From Deltaproteobacteria bacterium (GTDB lineage Bacteria > Myxococcota_A > Polyangia > Nannocystales > Nannocystaceae): DNA of 35,926 nucleotides. Location of the stretch: NCBI GenBank assembly GCA_947492135.1, contig CANLQR010000013.1:1-35926 (forward strand), given 5' to 3'. The position numbers and the translations under genes were made by a program. This document shows positions 15,424 to 23,933 of this stretch, one piece after another (position 1 is the first letter of the stretch; each line of letters opens with the position of its first letter). The notes under the pieces are model-generated. The model saw only the letters and a list, made by a program, of their open reading frames with translations, ran no database searches and was not told where the DNA came from.

Positions 15424-18400
15424 AACCCGCGGACAATCCACCAGACGCCGCCAGCCTGCGCGCGCGCGCCGAGGCCGCCTTCCGCAAAACCGCGCCGTCA
15501 CCGGAAAGTCTGGCGGCGCTCTCGCCCGAAGCCACCGAGCGGATGCTCCACGAACTGCGCGTGCACCAGATCGAGCTGGAGATGCAGAACGAGGAGCTGC
15601 GCCGCGCGCAGTTGGAGCTGGAAGCCTCGCGCGCGAGCTACTTCGACCTCTACGATCTCGCCCCGGTCGGCTACTGCACCGTGGGCGGGAACGGAGTCAT
15701 CAGCGAGGCAAACCTGACCCTCGCCACCTTGCTGGGCGTGGCGCGCAGTGCGTTGGTGGGGAAGCCTTTCTCCCGCTTCATTGTGAACGAAGACGCGGAC
15801 AGCTTCTACCTCCTGAAGAAACAGGTCGCGGTGCAGGGGACGGCCGAGGACCCAGCTGCACCCGCTGCACCCGCTGCACCCGCTGCACCATCGCACCCAA
15901 CTGAACTGCGTTTGAAACGGGGCGACGGCACGCCCGTCTGGGTCAGCCTTGTGGTGGCCGCGGCCAGGGGAGAGAGCGGCGAATGGGCGCTGCGGGTGGT
16001 GGTGACCGACATCAGCGCACGGCGGGCCCGTGAAGCCGCCGAACGGCTGGAGGCCCAGACCCAGATGGAGATCCTCAATGCCATTCCCGCCCACGTCGCT
16101 CTGCTCGATCCGGAGGGCGTCATCCGCGTCACGAACGAAAGGTGGCGGCGATTCGGCACGGCCAATCTGCTGCAAGGTCCCGAATTCTGCCAAGGCCAGA
16201 ACTACCTGCAGGTGTGCGAGAGCGCCACTGGACCCTGCTCCGAGGAAGCAAAGGACGTAGCCGCCGGCATTCGTCGGGTGCTGCGTGGCGAAGTCGGTGA
16301 GTTCTCCCTCGAATATCCCTGCCATTCACCCACGGAGCAGCGCTGGTTCCGGCTGATGGCCACGTCGCTGCGTGAGGGGCACGGGGGCGGTGCCGTGGTC
16401 ATGCATGTCAACGTCACCGAGCGCAAGCTGGCGGAGGTCGCGCTGCGCGCGAGCCGGGAGCGCTATCGCGCAATGTTCGAGTCGTTGCTCGAGGGGTTTT
16501 GCATCATCGAAATGTTGTTCGACGAACAGGGCCGACCCGAGGACTACCTCTTCCTCGAGATCAATCCTGTATTCGAGTCGCAAACCGGCCTGCGGAATGT
16601 GCAGGGCAAGCGGATGCGCGAGCTCGCTCCCACGAATGAGTCACATTGGTTTGAAACTTACGGACGAGTCGCCGTGACGGGCGAATCGATCCAATTTGAG
16701 AACGAGGCGAAAGCACTGAATCGCTGGTTCGACGTGTCTGCCTACCGGCTGGGGGGAGAAGGTAGTCGAATGGTCGGGATCTTGTTCAATGACATCACCG
16801 AGCGAAAGCGGGCTTCTGCGGCGCTCGTCGCCAGCGAAGCGCGAGCCCGTGCCATCATCGAAGCGTCCCCGGTCGCCATGGCGCTGAACGACTCGGCCGA
16901 TTTCATCACCTTCGTCAATCCGGCCTTCACCGCGACCTTCGGCTATGAACTGGCGGACATCCCCACGCTCGCCGACTGGTGGCCCAAGGCCTACCCGGAC
17001 CCGGTTTATCGGCAGTTGGTGGCCGAGACCTGGCAAAAAGAGTTGGCTCGTTCCACGCAAACGGGAACGGACTTCGCACCGCTCGAGCTGAGTATCCGCT
17101 GCAAGGATGGGACCGATCGAATCACGCTGACCAGCGCCGCGCCCTTGGAGGACGCCTTTGCCGGAACCCACCTCGTGGTGCTGCATGACATCACCGAACG
17201 CAAACGGGCCGAGGCCCGTCTCCGTGCCGCGCAGAAGGACAATTTCGACCTTCGCGGGGCGCTGGATCAGCACGCCATCGTGGCGCTGACCGACGCCCGA
17301 GGCCGGATCACCTTCGTGAACGACAAGTTTTGCCAGATCTCCCAATATTCGCGGGAAGAGCTGCTCGGCCAGGATCACCGAATGATCAACTCGGGACAGC
17401 ATCCCAAGGAGTTCTTTCGCGAGATCTGGGCGACCATCCAGTCGGGGCGCGTTTGGCAAGGAGATATCTGCAACCGGGCGAAGGATGGCACGCTCTACTG
17501 GGTAGACACGACCATCGTTCCGTTCCTCGACGAGCACGGCGCCATCGACCGATACTTGGCGATCCGAAAGGACATCACCGAACGGTGGAAGGCGGAGGCG
17601 GCGTTGCGCGAGAGCGAGGAGCGCTTTCGCCAGTTGGCGGAGAATATCCAGGAGGTGTTCTGGATCAGCGACACCACCAAGAACGATGTAATCTACATCA
17701 GTCCCGCCTACGAAAAGATATGGGGGCGCACCTGCTCGCAGCTTTATCAGGACCCGCGCTCTTGGCTGGACGCGATCCATCCCGAGGACCGGCCGCGCAT
17801 CGTCCATGCGGCGCAGACAAAACAGGCGCTCGGCCTATACGATGAGACGTACCGCATCGTGCGTTCGGACGGCGAGGTGCGCTGGATCCACGACGAGGCT
17901 TTTCCCGTGAAGGGTCCCACCGGGGAAGTCCATCGCATCGTCGGCACGGCGGAGGACATCACGGCGCGCGTGGAGATGGAGGACCAAGTGCGCCAGTCGC
18001 AGAAGCTGCAAACCATCGGCACGCTCGCGGCCGGCATCGCGCACGATTTCAACAACATCCTTGCCGCCATCCTCGTCAATTCAGAGCTGGCGATCATAGA
18101 CACGGCTCCGGAGCACCCCGCCCGCGAGAGCCTCGAGCAGATCAACATCGCCTCGGAGCGCGCGAAGGGTCTGGTGCGGCAAATCCTGGCCTTCAGCAGC
18201 CAGCAGCCGATGGAGAGGCACTCGTTGGCCCTTGGTCCGGTGGTGCTGGAAGTCGCGAAACTTCTGCGGGCGACCATCCCTGCCCGCGTCCGGATCGACA
18301 CCTCGGTGGATCCTGATGCCCCGCCGGTGCTCGCCGATGCCACCCAGATGCACCAGATCCTCGTCAATCTCTGCACCAACGCCTGGCATGCCCTCGGCGA

Positions 18401-19520
18401 TCAGCCCGGATGCATCGAAGTGAAGCTCCGGTCCGTAGTGCTGGATGCTGAGGAAGCGAGCCGGATCGCGGGTCTGCGGCCCGGGCGCTTCGCCTGCCTT
18501 TCCGTTGGCGACGGTGGAGAGGGGATGGATGCCGCCACGCGCAAACGCATCTTCGACCCGTTCTTCACCACGAAGGGGCCGGGCAAAGGCACGGGCCTGG
18601 GGCTTTCCGTCGTGCATGGGATCGTCCGGGGAAATCGGGGAGCCATCCAGGTGGTCAGCCGGCCCGGCGAGGGCACGACCTTCACGCTGTACTTCCCCGC
18701 CTCCGTCTCGGCGCCCGCTACTACGGTGCCCGGTGGCAAGGCGCCGTCCTCTGGTCGGGACACGATCAGGCACATCCTCTACCTCGACGATGATGAATCA
18801 CTGCTGTTCGCCGCCGTGCGGACGCTGGAACGCCTCGGCTACCGGGTCTCGGCTTTCGTTCGCCCGGCGGATGCGGTGAAGGCGTTCCAGGACAATCCTG
18901 GCCAGTTCGATCTCGTGGTCACCGACATGAACATGCCGGAGGTCACCGGCCTGTCCGTCGCCAAGCATCTCCTGAAGCTCCGCGCCGATTTGCCGATCGT
19001 GCTCGTTTCCGGCAATATCGAAGAAGAGTTACGACAAGCCGCTCTCGCAGCCGGCATCCGTGGCATCCTGTGCAAACCATTTACGATGGATGAAATCAGC
19101 GAAGCCATCGGTCTGCTGGATTCGAATCAACGACAGCCCCGACCCGCAATGGCCCGCATTCTGATCATCGACGACGACCCGTCCGTCCTTTCCACATTGC
19201 GGCGGGCCCTGGAGCGAGTCGGCCATGAAGTCAGTGAGGCCGACAGTGGCCCCGCCGGGCTGGCGCAACTCGGTGCGGCCCCGTTCGACCTGGTTGTCAC
19301 GAACATCGTGATGCCGGAGATGGGGGGCATCGAAGTCATCGGGCGACTGCGCCGCGACTACCCGGATCTCGGGGTGATCGCCATGTCGGGCGACGGCAGG
19401 GCGCTGCCGGAGAGCCACATGGCCACTGCGCAGGCCATGGGTGCATCGAGCATCCTGATCAAGCCCTTCGCGATCGAAGAGCTGCTCGCGGCGATTGATG
19501 CGTTGTTGAAGCGCGAATAG
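15420..19520 (+). CDS. Multi-PAS hybrid histidine kinase with two receiver domains
   Basis: 1366 residues from an ATG overlapping the preceding stop, with a GGAGA ribosome site near 15406. Order: an N-terminal coiled coil (LHELRVHQIELEMQNEELRR), about six PAS/PAC sensor modules (several ending DITERK-like), HisKA with phosphoacceptor His875 in GIAHDFNNI, and an HATPase_c domain with the G boxes GDGGEGMDAATRK and GKGTGLGLSVVHGIV. Two receivers follow: REC1 from about 1117 with phosphoacceptor D1169 (VVTDMNMPE), and REC2 from about 1244 (MARILIIDDD). REC2 has Asn1295 where the phosphoacceptor Asp is expected. There are no transmembrane segments, so it should be a cytosolic sensor. A 9-bp tandem repeat at 15861-15887 encodes an Ala/Pro linker. 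It is intact and probably co-translated with the truncated CheR-PAS gene. Confidence 0.92.
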   Translation: MKPADNPPDAASLRARAEAAFRKTAPSPESLAALSPEATERMLHELRVHQIELEMQNEELRRAQLELEASRASYFDLYDLAPVGYCTVGGNGVISEANLTLATLLGVARSALVGKPFSRFIVNEDADSFYLLKKQVAVQGTAEDPAAPAAPAAPAAPSHPTELRLKRGDGTPVWVSLVVAAARGESGEWALRVVVTDISARRAREAAERLEAQTQMEILNAIPAHVALLDPEGVIRVTNERWRRFGTANLLQGPEFCQGQNYLQVCESATGPCSEEAKDVAAGIRRVLRGEVGEFSLEYPCHSPTEQRWFRLMATSLREGHGGGAVVMHVNVTERKLAEVALRASRERYRAMFESLLEGFCIIEMLFDEQGRPEDYLFLEINPVFESQTGLRNVQGKRMRELAPTNESHWFETYGRVAVTGESIQFENEAKALNRWFDVSAYRLGGEGSRMVGILFNDITERKRASAALVASEARARAIIEASPVAMALNDSADFITFVNPAFTATFGYELADIPTLADWWPKAYPDPVYRQLVAETWQKELARSTQTGTDFAPLELSIRCKDGTDRITLTSAAPLEDAFAGTHLVVLHDITERKRAEARLRAAQKDNFDLRGALDQHAIVALTDARGRITFVNDKFCQISQYSREELLGQDHRMINSGQHPKEFFREIWATIQSGRVWQGDICNRAKDGTLYWVDTTIVPFLDEHGAIDRYLAIRKDITERWKAEAALRESEERFRQLAENIQEVFWISDTTKNDVIYISPAYEKIWGRTCSQLYQDPRSWLDAIHPEDRPRIVHAAQTKQALGLYDETYRIVRSDGEVRWIHDEAFPVKGPTGEVHRIVGTAEDITARVEMEDQVRQSQKLQTIGTLAAGIAHDFNNILAAILVNSELAIIDTAPEHPARESLEQINIASERAKGLVRQILAFSSQQPMERHSLALGPVVLEVAKLLRATIPARVRIDTSVDPDAPPVLADATQMHQILVNLCTNAWHALGDQPGCIEVKLRSVVLDAEEASRIAGLRPGRFACLSVGDGGEGMDAATRKRIFDPFFTTKGPGKGTGLGLSVVHGIVRGNRGAIQVVSRPGEGTTFTLYFPASVSAPATTVPGGKAPSSGRDTIRHILYLDDDESLLFAAVRTLERLGYRVSAFVRPADAVKAFQDNPGQFDLVVTDMNMPEVTGLSVAKHLLKLRADLPIVLVSGNIEEELRQAALAAGIRGILCKPFTMDEISEAIGLLDSNQRQPRPAMARILIIDDDPSVLSTLRRALERVGHEVSEADSGPAGLAQLGAAPFDLVVTNIVMPEMGGIEVIGRLRRDYPDLGVIAMSGDGRALPESHMATAQAMGASSILIKPFAIEELLAAIDALLKRE

Positions 19521-19721
19521 GCGGAACAGCGATCCACGACGACGACGCCCCAGCAGGTCGCGCGAGCAACGTTCTTGTTCGTGGCCATCACGGTCGTCGG
19601 CTTTGTATTCTCCGGCCTCTCGCAGGGCTTGGCCCTGGCCTGGACGCTAATTTCGACCGTCGGTACGCACCACGCGGGGTTGTTTGCCATCGCGTACCGA
19701 AAGCGGCGGCCGGCGGCGACC
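19521..19721 (+). other. Possible membrane-protein remnant after the hybrid kinase
   Basis: Directly after the TAG of the hybrid kinase the same frame stays open and reads as a hydrophobic piece: TPQQVARATFLFVAITVVGF, then an SGLSQGLALAWTLIS helix, and a basic end AIAYRKRR. That would be one or two membrane segments with a positive tail. No ATG starts it and I do not recognise a family. It may be the 3' end of a lost membrane gene or simply non-coding. The rest of the gap to 19777 shows nothing supportable. Confidence 0.25.
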
Positions 19722-19777
19722 GCAACTTCCGCGCTGGGCGCTGGCGCGTCCGACCCAGCGCTGGCAGCGTGGCCCCC

Positions 19778-20488
19778 ATGCACCGCAGCCTCCGCGATCA
19801 TCTCGTGTCCGAGCGCCACCACGGTGGACGCGGGGCGTGGCTACGCGCCGCGGTGCTCGGGGCCAACGACGGCCTGATCTCGACCGCGAGTCTGATCGTC
19901 GGGGTCGCGGCGGCCGATAGCTCCCGCACGGCGATCCTCGTCGCGGGCGTCGCGGGGCTCACCGCGGGTGCGCTCTCGATGGCCGCGGGCGAGTACGTCT
20001 CGGTGAGCTCGCAGCGCGACACCGAACGCGCCGACCTCGAGATCGAGAAGCGCGAGCTCGCGACCGCCCCGGACGCCGAGTACGCCGAGCTGGCGATGAT
20101 CTATCGCAAGCGTGGCCTCAGCCCCGAGCTCGCCGAGCAGGTGGCCGCCGAGCTCTCGCAGCAGGATCGCCTGCGGGTGCACGCACGCGACGAGCTCGGC
20201 ATCGACATCGACGCGCTCGCCAATCCGATCCAGGCCGGCCTCGTCTCCGCCGCGAGCTTCGTTGCCGGCGCGGTGATCCCCATCATGGTCGTACTCGTCG
20301 CATCGGAGGGCCTGCGCGTGGTCATGACGATGGCCGTCGCGATGCTCGGGCTCGTCGTGCTCGGGGGTGTCGGTGCGCACCTCGGCGGCGCGCCGGTGGG
20401 TCGGGCGTCGCTGCGGGTGCTGGTGGGCGGTGCGCTCGCGCTGGTGATCTCGCTCGGGATCGGGCGACTCACCGGCACCGCGTTGTGA
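19778..20488 (+). CDS. VIT family (VIT1/CCC1) iron/manganese transporter
   Basis: 236 residues from the ATG at 19778; a GTG nine bases earlier is the alternative. The pattern is that of vacuolar-iron-transporter homologues: RAAVLGANDGLISTASLIVG in the first membrane helix, then GALSMAAGEYVSVSSQRDTE, which carries the conserved metal-facing Gly/Glu and the start of the amphipathic loop. A long Glu-rich metal-binding loop follows (IEKRELATAPDAEYAELAMI and on), then three C-terminal helices. VIT/CCC1 proteins exchange divalent Fe or Mn for protons to detoxify the cytosol. There is no adjacent iron regulator. The gene is intact and its composition is like the native flanks rather than the kinase block before it. 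Confidence 0.9.
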   Translation: MHRSLRDHLVSERHHGGRGAWLRAAVLGANDGLISTASLIVGVAAADSSRTAILVAGVAGLTAGALSMAAGEYVSVSSQRDTERADLEIEKRELATAPDAEYAELAMIYRKRGLSPELAEQVAAELSQQDRLRVHARDELGIDIDALANPIQAGLVSAASFVAGAVIPIMVVLVASEGLRVVMTMAVAMLGLVVLGGVGAHLGGAPVGRASLRVLVGGALALVISLGIGRLTGTAL

Positions 20489-20515
20489 GCGGCAGTCGAG
20501 GCGTGCGGCGCTCGG

Positions 20516-20857
20516 ATGACGCCGATCGCGGAGATCACCGACAAGCGCGTGGCGAGCGAGATGCCCCTCGCACGTCGGCTCTCCCAGCGATGCACCCGAG
20601 CCAATCGTCTCGCCGGCGGTGCGATCCCGTGGCCACCGCCCGAGACCGGATTGCCCGCGGGTTTGGTCGCGATCGCGGCCCGTGCCCTCGCGCCGGGAAG
20701 CGCCGAACGCTTCGCATCCGCCGAGCAGATGGCGACCGCGTTGGCCGAAGGACTCGCCGCGCGCAGCGACATTCCCACCTACGCCGAACTCGGTGCGCTC
20801 GTGCGCGAGGGATTCGAGCCCGAGCGCGCGCGGATAGCCGGTCTGATTGGCCGCGGC
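20516..20857 (+). pseudogene. Ser/Thr protein kinase C-lobe fragment
   Basis: From about 20600 the frame reads as the end of a PknB-type kinase: GLPAGLVAIAARALAPGSAE then RFASAEQMATALAEGL, the typical final helices (rALxxdPxxRFxSAxxMxxAL). A tail follows (IPTYAELGALVREGFEPERA, RIAGLIGR) of the sort seen after the kinase domain in Nannocystales-like kinases. No HRDLKPxN, DFG or APE motif precedes it, so the front of the kinase is gone. At about 20857 the frame changes to a beta-helix protein. The N-lobe fragment 8 kb upstream on the same strand has the complementary part missing. Confidence 0.65.
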
Positions 20858-21960
20858 AGATCGAGCCCGGTACGACGATCCTTGGCGATACGGCCACGCG
20901 GGGAGCCCTGGTGGTGCGTCCGGGTGCTCGGCTCATCGCCGAGGGCACGGCCGACAAACCGATCGTGTTCACCAGTTCGCGCCCGCCCGGGGAGCGCCGC
21001 GCCGGTGACTGGGGCGGCGTGCTGTTGCTCGGCCAAGCACCGACCAACGCCCACGACCCCGATGGCAAGCCGACCTCGGGCCACGTCGAGGGCCTGACCG
21101 CTCGCGGGTCGTTCGGAGGTGATCGCATCGATGACGACAGCGGCGTGATGCGGTGGGTTCGCATCGAGTACAGCGGCGTCGCCATCGGACCCAACAACGA
21201 GATCAACGGCCTCACGCTCGCGGGCGTTGGTCGCGGCACCGTGATCGATCACGTCGCCGTTCGTCACACCGTCGACGACTGTTTCGAGTTCTTCGGCGGC
21301 ACGGTCGACGCCCATCATCTGCTGTGCCAATCCGCCGGCGACGACGCGTTCGATTGGGATCTGGGCTACACCGGACGGCTGCAGTTCTTGATCGCGCTCG
21401 ACATGTCCGAGGTATCGGGCGCGCACGGGATCGAAGGCGACAGCCAGGCATCGGCGCTCGCGACCACGCCGCGCAGCGCTCCAACCGTGTTCAACGCGAC
21501 GCTGTGCAGCCCGGTCACCGAGTTCGCCGGCGAGCGCTACGGCGTACTCGCCCGCAACGGCACCGCTGGGCAGATCCACAACGCGCTGATCATCGGATTC
21601 GATGCCGGCCTCGATGTCCGGGGCCGCATGACCGCGTTGAGCTTGGACCACTTGGTGTTCGGCGGTCAGCGCATCGGCGCTGTCGCGTACGCCGAGACCT
21701 CGCCCGAAGCCGGCGGCGCCGTCGAGGACGACGACGAGGGATTCGATGAACTCGCGGTGTACTCGGCGAACAATCTCGTCGATCCGAAGGGACTGCCCGA
21801 ATGCACGGGCGCCGGCCCGCGGCCGTTCGCCGCCGCCGAACTCCACGCCGATGCGCTCGCGCCACCCGACGACGGCTTCTTCGACCCCACTGCGCGCTTC
21901 GTCGGTGCCATCCGCGACAGCGACGACAACTGGCTGGTTCCCACCTGGGTCGGCGACTGA
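20857..21960 (+). pseudogene. Beta-helix surface protein, 5' end lost at junction with kinase fragment
   Basis: The protein-like part begins at about 20860 with IEPGTTILGDTATRGALVVR, then PGARLIAEGTADKPIVFTSS and RRAGDWGGVLLLGQAPTN. These are the typical rungs of secreted right-handed beta-helix proteins that carry lipoprotein or signal sequences. About 365 residues remain, including turns such as GGTVDAHHLLCQSAGDDAFD and a closing WVGD. The frame is open back to 20485 but that part is Arg-rich and lies over the kinase fragment in another frame, so the signal peptide and first rungs are missing. It may be silent. It ends 13 bp before a perfect hairpin shared with the opposing lipoprotein gene. 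Confidence 0.7.
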
Positions 21961-21973
21961 GCCCATGCGAAAA

Positions 21974-21997
21974 GCGCTGCGAGAGGCCTCGCAGCGC
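21974..21997 (-). terminator. Rho-independent terminator between convergent genes
   Basis: A perfect 10-bp stem, GCGCTGCGAG paired with CTCGCAGCGC around a 4-base loop. On the minus strand it is followed at once by TTTT (21970-21973), so it should end transcripts of the Cys-rich lipoprotein gene whose stop is at 22030. In the plus direction the T-run is absent, so termination there would be weaker. Confidence 0.8.
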
Positions 21998-22029
21998 GGT
22001 TCGTCTACGACTCTCGCGGAACCCGACGA

Positions 22030-23208
22030 TCAGCCGGCGGTGCAGCCGAGGATCTCGCCATCGCCGACCTCGGCGATGATGCGGCTGGTGCCCGCTTCGA
22101 AGACCACGCCGACCTCGGTGTCGCCCGCGAAGAACTGCACCCAGTCGACCGCGATGCCGGCGATCTCGCCCGAGATGTAGAAAAACTCGCCGCCATCGGG
22201 CACGTCGAACAACACGTCGAGGTCGGCTTCTTGTCCCGGGACCAGGAAGCCGAGGTGCAACGCGGTCACCCCGAACTGCTCGGTCTGCAGCTCGCTGAGG
22301 CTGCCGCGCTCGAGCAGCGCGGTATCGACACCGAGACCGTCGACCAGCTCGCTGCTCGACTCGACGCCGAACGAGGGGACCGTGTCGAACGTGCACGCGG
22401 CGACGCCAAGCACCTCGCAACACGCAGCCTTGACGAACTGCCCGTTGACCGGGTTGTGGCACAGGCCGCCGGAGTTGGGCTTTGCGTCGTCGGGGCACTC
22501 GTCCGCGGGTTCATCGAGGTCGACCTGCGCGTCGCAGGCTTCGGGCACACTTTGCAGCGAAAGTTCGTCGGCCGAGATGGCCTGCACGCACTCGGCAGCG
22601 CAGCACGAGTTCATGGCGAACCTGCCGTTTTCGCCGCGGCAGATGTCGCGGTCCTCGCCTTCCACATTGACCGTCTCCCACACCGCGCCGCCGCAGCTAT
22701 CGGCGGCGAGCGATGCCGCGAGAAAACAGCACATGTCGTCTTCGAACTTGTTATTGCCGTCGACGCAGGCGCCACCGGAGTTGCGATGCGCCGCGGGGTC
22801 GCATAGATCCGAGCAACATGCCGCCTCGACGAACTGACCGTTGGAGGCGTTGCGGCAGCGCTGCAGCGAGGCGTCGCCCGCGACCTTGGCGATCTCGACC
22901 TTCTCGGGGCAGGACGTGGCGTCCTGATAGGCCGAGAAAAGGCCGGCGTCCGCGCAACACTCGGCGTTCTCGAAGCCCGAGGCGTTGAAGCAGGTCGCGA
23001 CCACGCGATTGGTGAGCTTGTCGCCGTCGGCCGAGGTCTCTTTGTCCCCAGCAAGTAGCTCGAGTGACAGCTCCTCGGCTGCGGCGCACTCGACGTCATC
23101 GAGATCATCAGCCTTGCCGCCGCTGGCGCCACCATCGGAGGAACCTTCGGATTGTGAGGCGCAAGCGACGACGAAAAGAAGGGGAAGGATTTCGATGCGC
23201 TTCTTCAT
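22030..23208 (-). CDS. Cys-rich lipoprotein with five CC repeats
   Basis: 392 residues with a lipoprotein signal (LPLLFVVAC, lipid Cys16) and a Ser/Gly/Asp linker. Five repeats follow, each a single Cys, then 10-12 residues with a Gly/Asn-x-Phe core, then a CC pair: C73/C84-85, C118/C131-132, C148/C160-161, C190/C202-203 and C250/C263-264. The clearest are RCRNASNGQFVEAACC and LCHNPVNGQFVKAACC. Additional Cys residues surround them. After about residue 275 a Cys-poor beta-rich domain follows (VPGQEADLDVLFDVPDGGEF). The Cys pattern suggests disulfide-rich modules on the outer surface. I do not recognise a named family. A GGAG ribosome site lies 7 bp before the ATG, and a terminator follows. 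Confidence 0.85.
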   Translation of the reverse strand: MKKRIEILPLLFVVACASQSEGSSDGGASGGKADDLDDVECAAAEELSLELLAGDKETSADGDKLTNRVVATCFNASGFENAECCADAGLFSAYQDATSCPEKVEIAKVAGDASLQRCRNASNGQFVEAACCSDLCDPAAHRNSGGACVDGNNKFEDDMCCFLAASLAADSCGGAVWETVNVEGEDRDICRGENGRFAMNSCCAAECVQAISADELSLQSVPEACDAQVDLDEPADECPDDAKPNSGGLCHNPVNGQFVKAACCEVLGVAACTFDTVPSFGVESSSELVDGLGVDTALLERGSLSELQTEQFGVTALHLGFLVPGQEADLDVLFDVPDGGEFFYISGEIAGIAVDWVQFFAGDTEVGVVFEAGTSRIIAEVGDGEILGCTAG

Positions 23209-23350
23209 GGCAAACTCCAGGGGCGGCCCGCTCCGTCAGGGGGGCGGATGTGGTCGGCTCATCGCCGATGTAGGTGTCCCTAAAGTGCAGGACCCTGCCG
23301 TTTGGTTCCCGGTCCCGGACGAAGATCGTGGATGTTGCCAGCGTGACCGG

Positions 23351-23374
23351 GGCGTTGCAGAGCCTGGCAACGCC
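23351..23374 (-). terminator. Possible stem-loop after the renalase-like remnant
   Basis: A perfect 8-bp inverted repeat, GGCGTTGC and GCAACGCC with an 8-base spacer, lying 6 bp beyond the stop codon of the renalase-like remnant on the minus strand. There is no T-run, so it is only a candidate transcript end. The rest of the 172-bp gap up to the lipoprotein start at 23208 shows no gene. Confidence 0.35.
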
Positions 23375-23380
23375 AACCTT

Positions 23381-23933
23381 TAGGAGGGTGCGACTTCTCC
23401 GCGCTCGTTGTTCGCGCCGAGAGCCATCCGCACGCGATGCGCGAGGTCCATGCCGCTGACGAGCGCACCCTCGATGCGCGGACCACTGCACCAGTCGCCT
23501 GCGGCGCCGAGGCCCAGGCTCGGATCGAAGAGCGAGTCGTCGATCTCACCGGGTTCCAGCGATCGGTCGGGGTCGGCTCAGTGGACGCCGACCGGGCCCC
23601 GCCGCGCTCGCGGATGATCACCGCGCCGTCCCACCGGGCGATCACACCGCGGGCGCGCCAGTCGTTGACGACCGCGTCGAGGCGAGGGTCGCGGGTGGTG
23701 AAGTACTGCGCGCCGTGGTCGAAGGCCCACGCGCCCTCGCGCCGCGTGCTGCAGCGGCCACCCAGGCCGCGGGACCGCTCGAACACGCGGACCGCAACGC
23801 CAGCATCGGCGAGAGCGCGCGCGCACATCAACCCCGCGAGGCCGGCGCCGACGACCGCGACGCGCGGCGCGGTGTCGGTCGGCGGCGTGGTGCTCAGCGC
23901 GTCCGTCGGCCCCTTGGCGTCATCCGGCCGTGA
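23381..23933 (-). pseudogene. Renalase-like FAD/NAD(P) oxidoreductase, internal deletion and frameshift
   Basis: The front part reads VAVVGAGLAGLMCARALADA with the GxGxxG FAD motif, then VFERSRGLGGRCSTRREGAW and FDHGAQYFTTRDPRLDAVV, clearly the N-terminus of a renalase/amine-oxidase-like flavoprotein. At about 23590 the match ends. In another frame the true C-terminus follows: IDDSLFDPSLGLGAAGDWCS, then GPRIEGALVSGMDLAHRV, closing with TAA at 23381. Complete family members are about 310-330 residues; roughly 150 middle residues are missing here. No ATG, GTG or TTG start is in frame between the preceding TGA (23934) and the FAD motif, so the start is lost or CTG is used. It follows the damaged catalase-like gene in the same direction. 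Confidence 0.8.

Noticed and set aside
14431-15501. Long minus-strand frame opposite the CheR-PAS gene
   Set aside because: Gly/Val/Leu/Arg-rich composition arises from the antisense of the Glu-rich coiled coil; no domain is visible.
15855-15890. CRISPR-like or regulatory repeat
   Set aside because: It is a 9-bp in-frame repeat coding for an Ala/Pro linker inside the hybrid kinase.
16641-17807. Long minus-strand frame opposite the hybrid kinase
   Set aside because: It is a shadow of PAS-encoding sequence; the plus strand has clear domains throughout.
19358-19822. Minus-strand frame across the kinase 3' end and the following gap
   Set aside because: It runs antisense over the receiver domain and has no recognisable start or motif.
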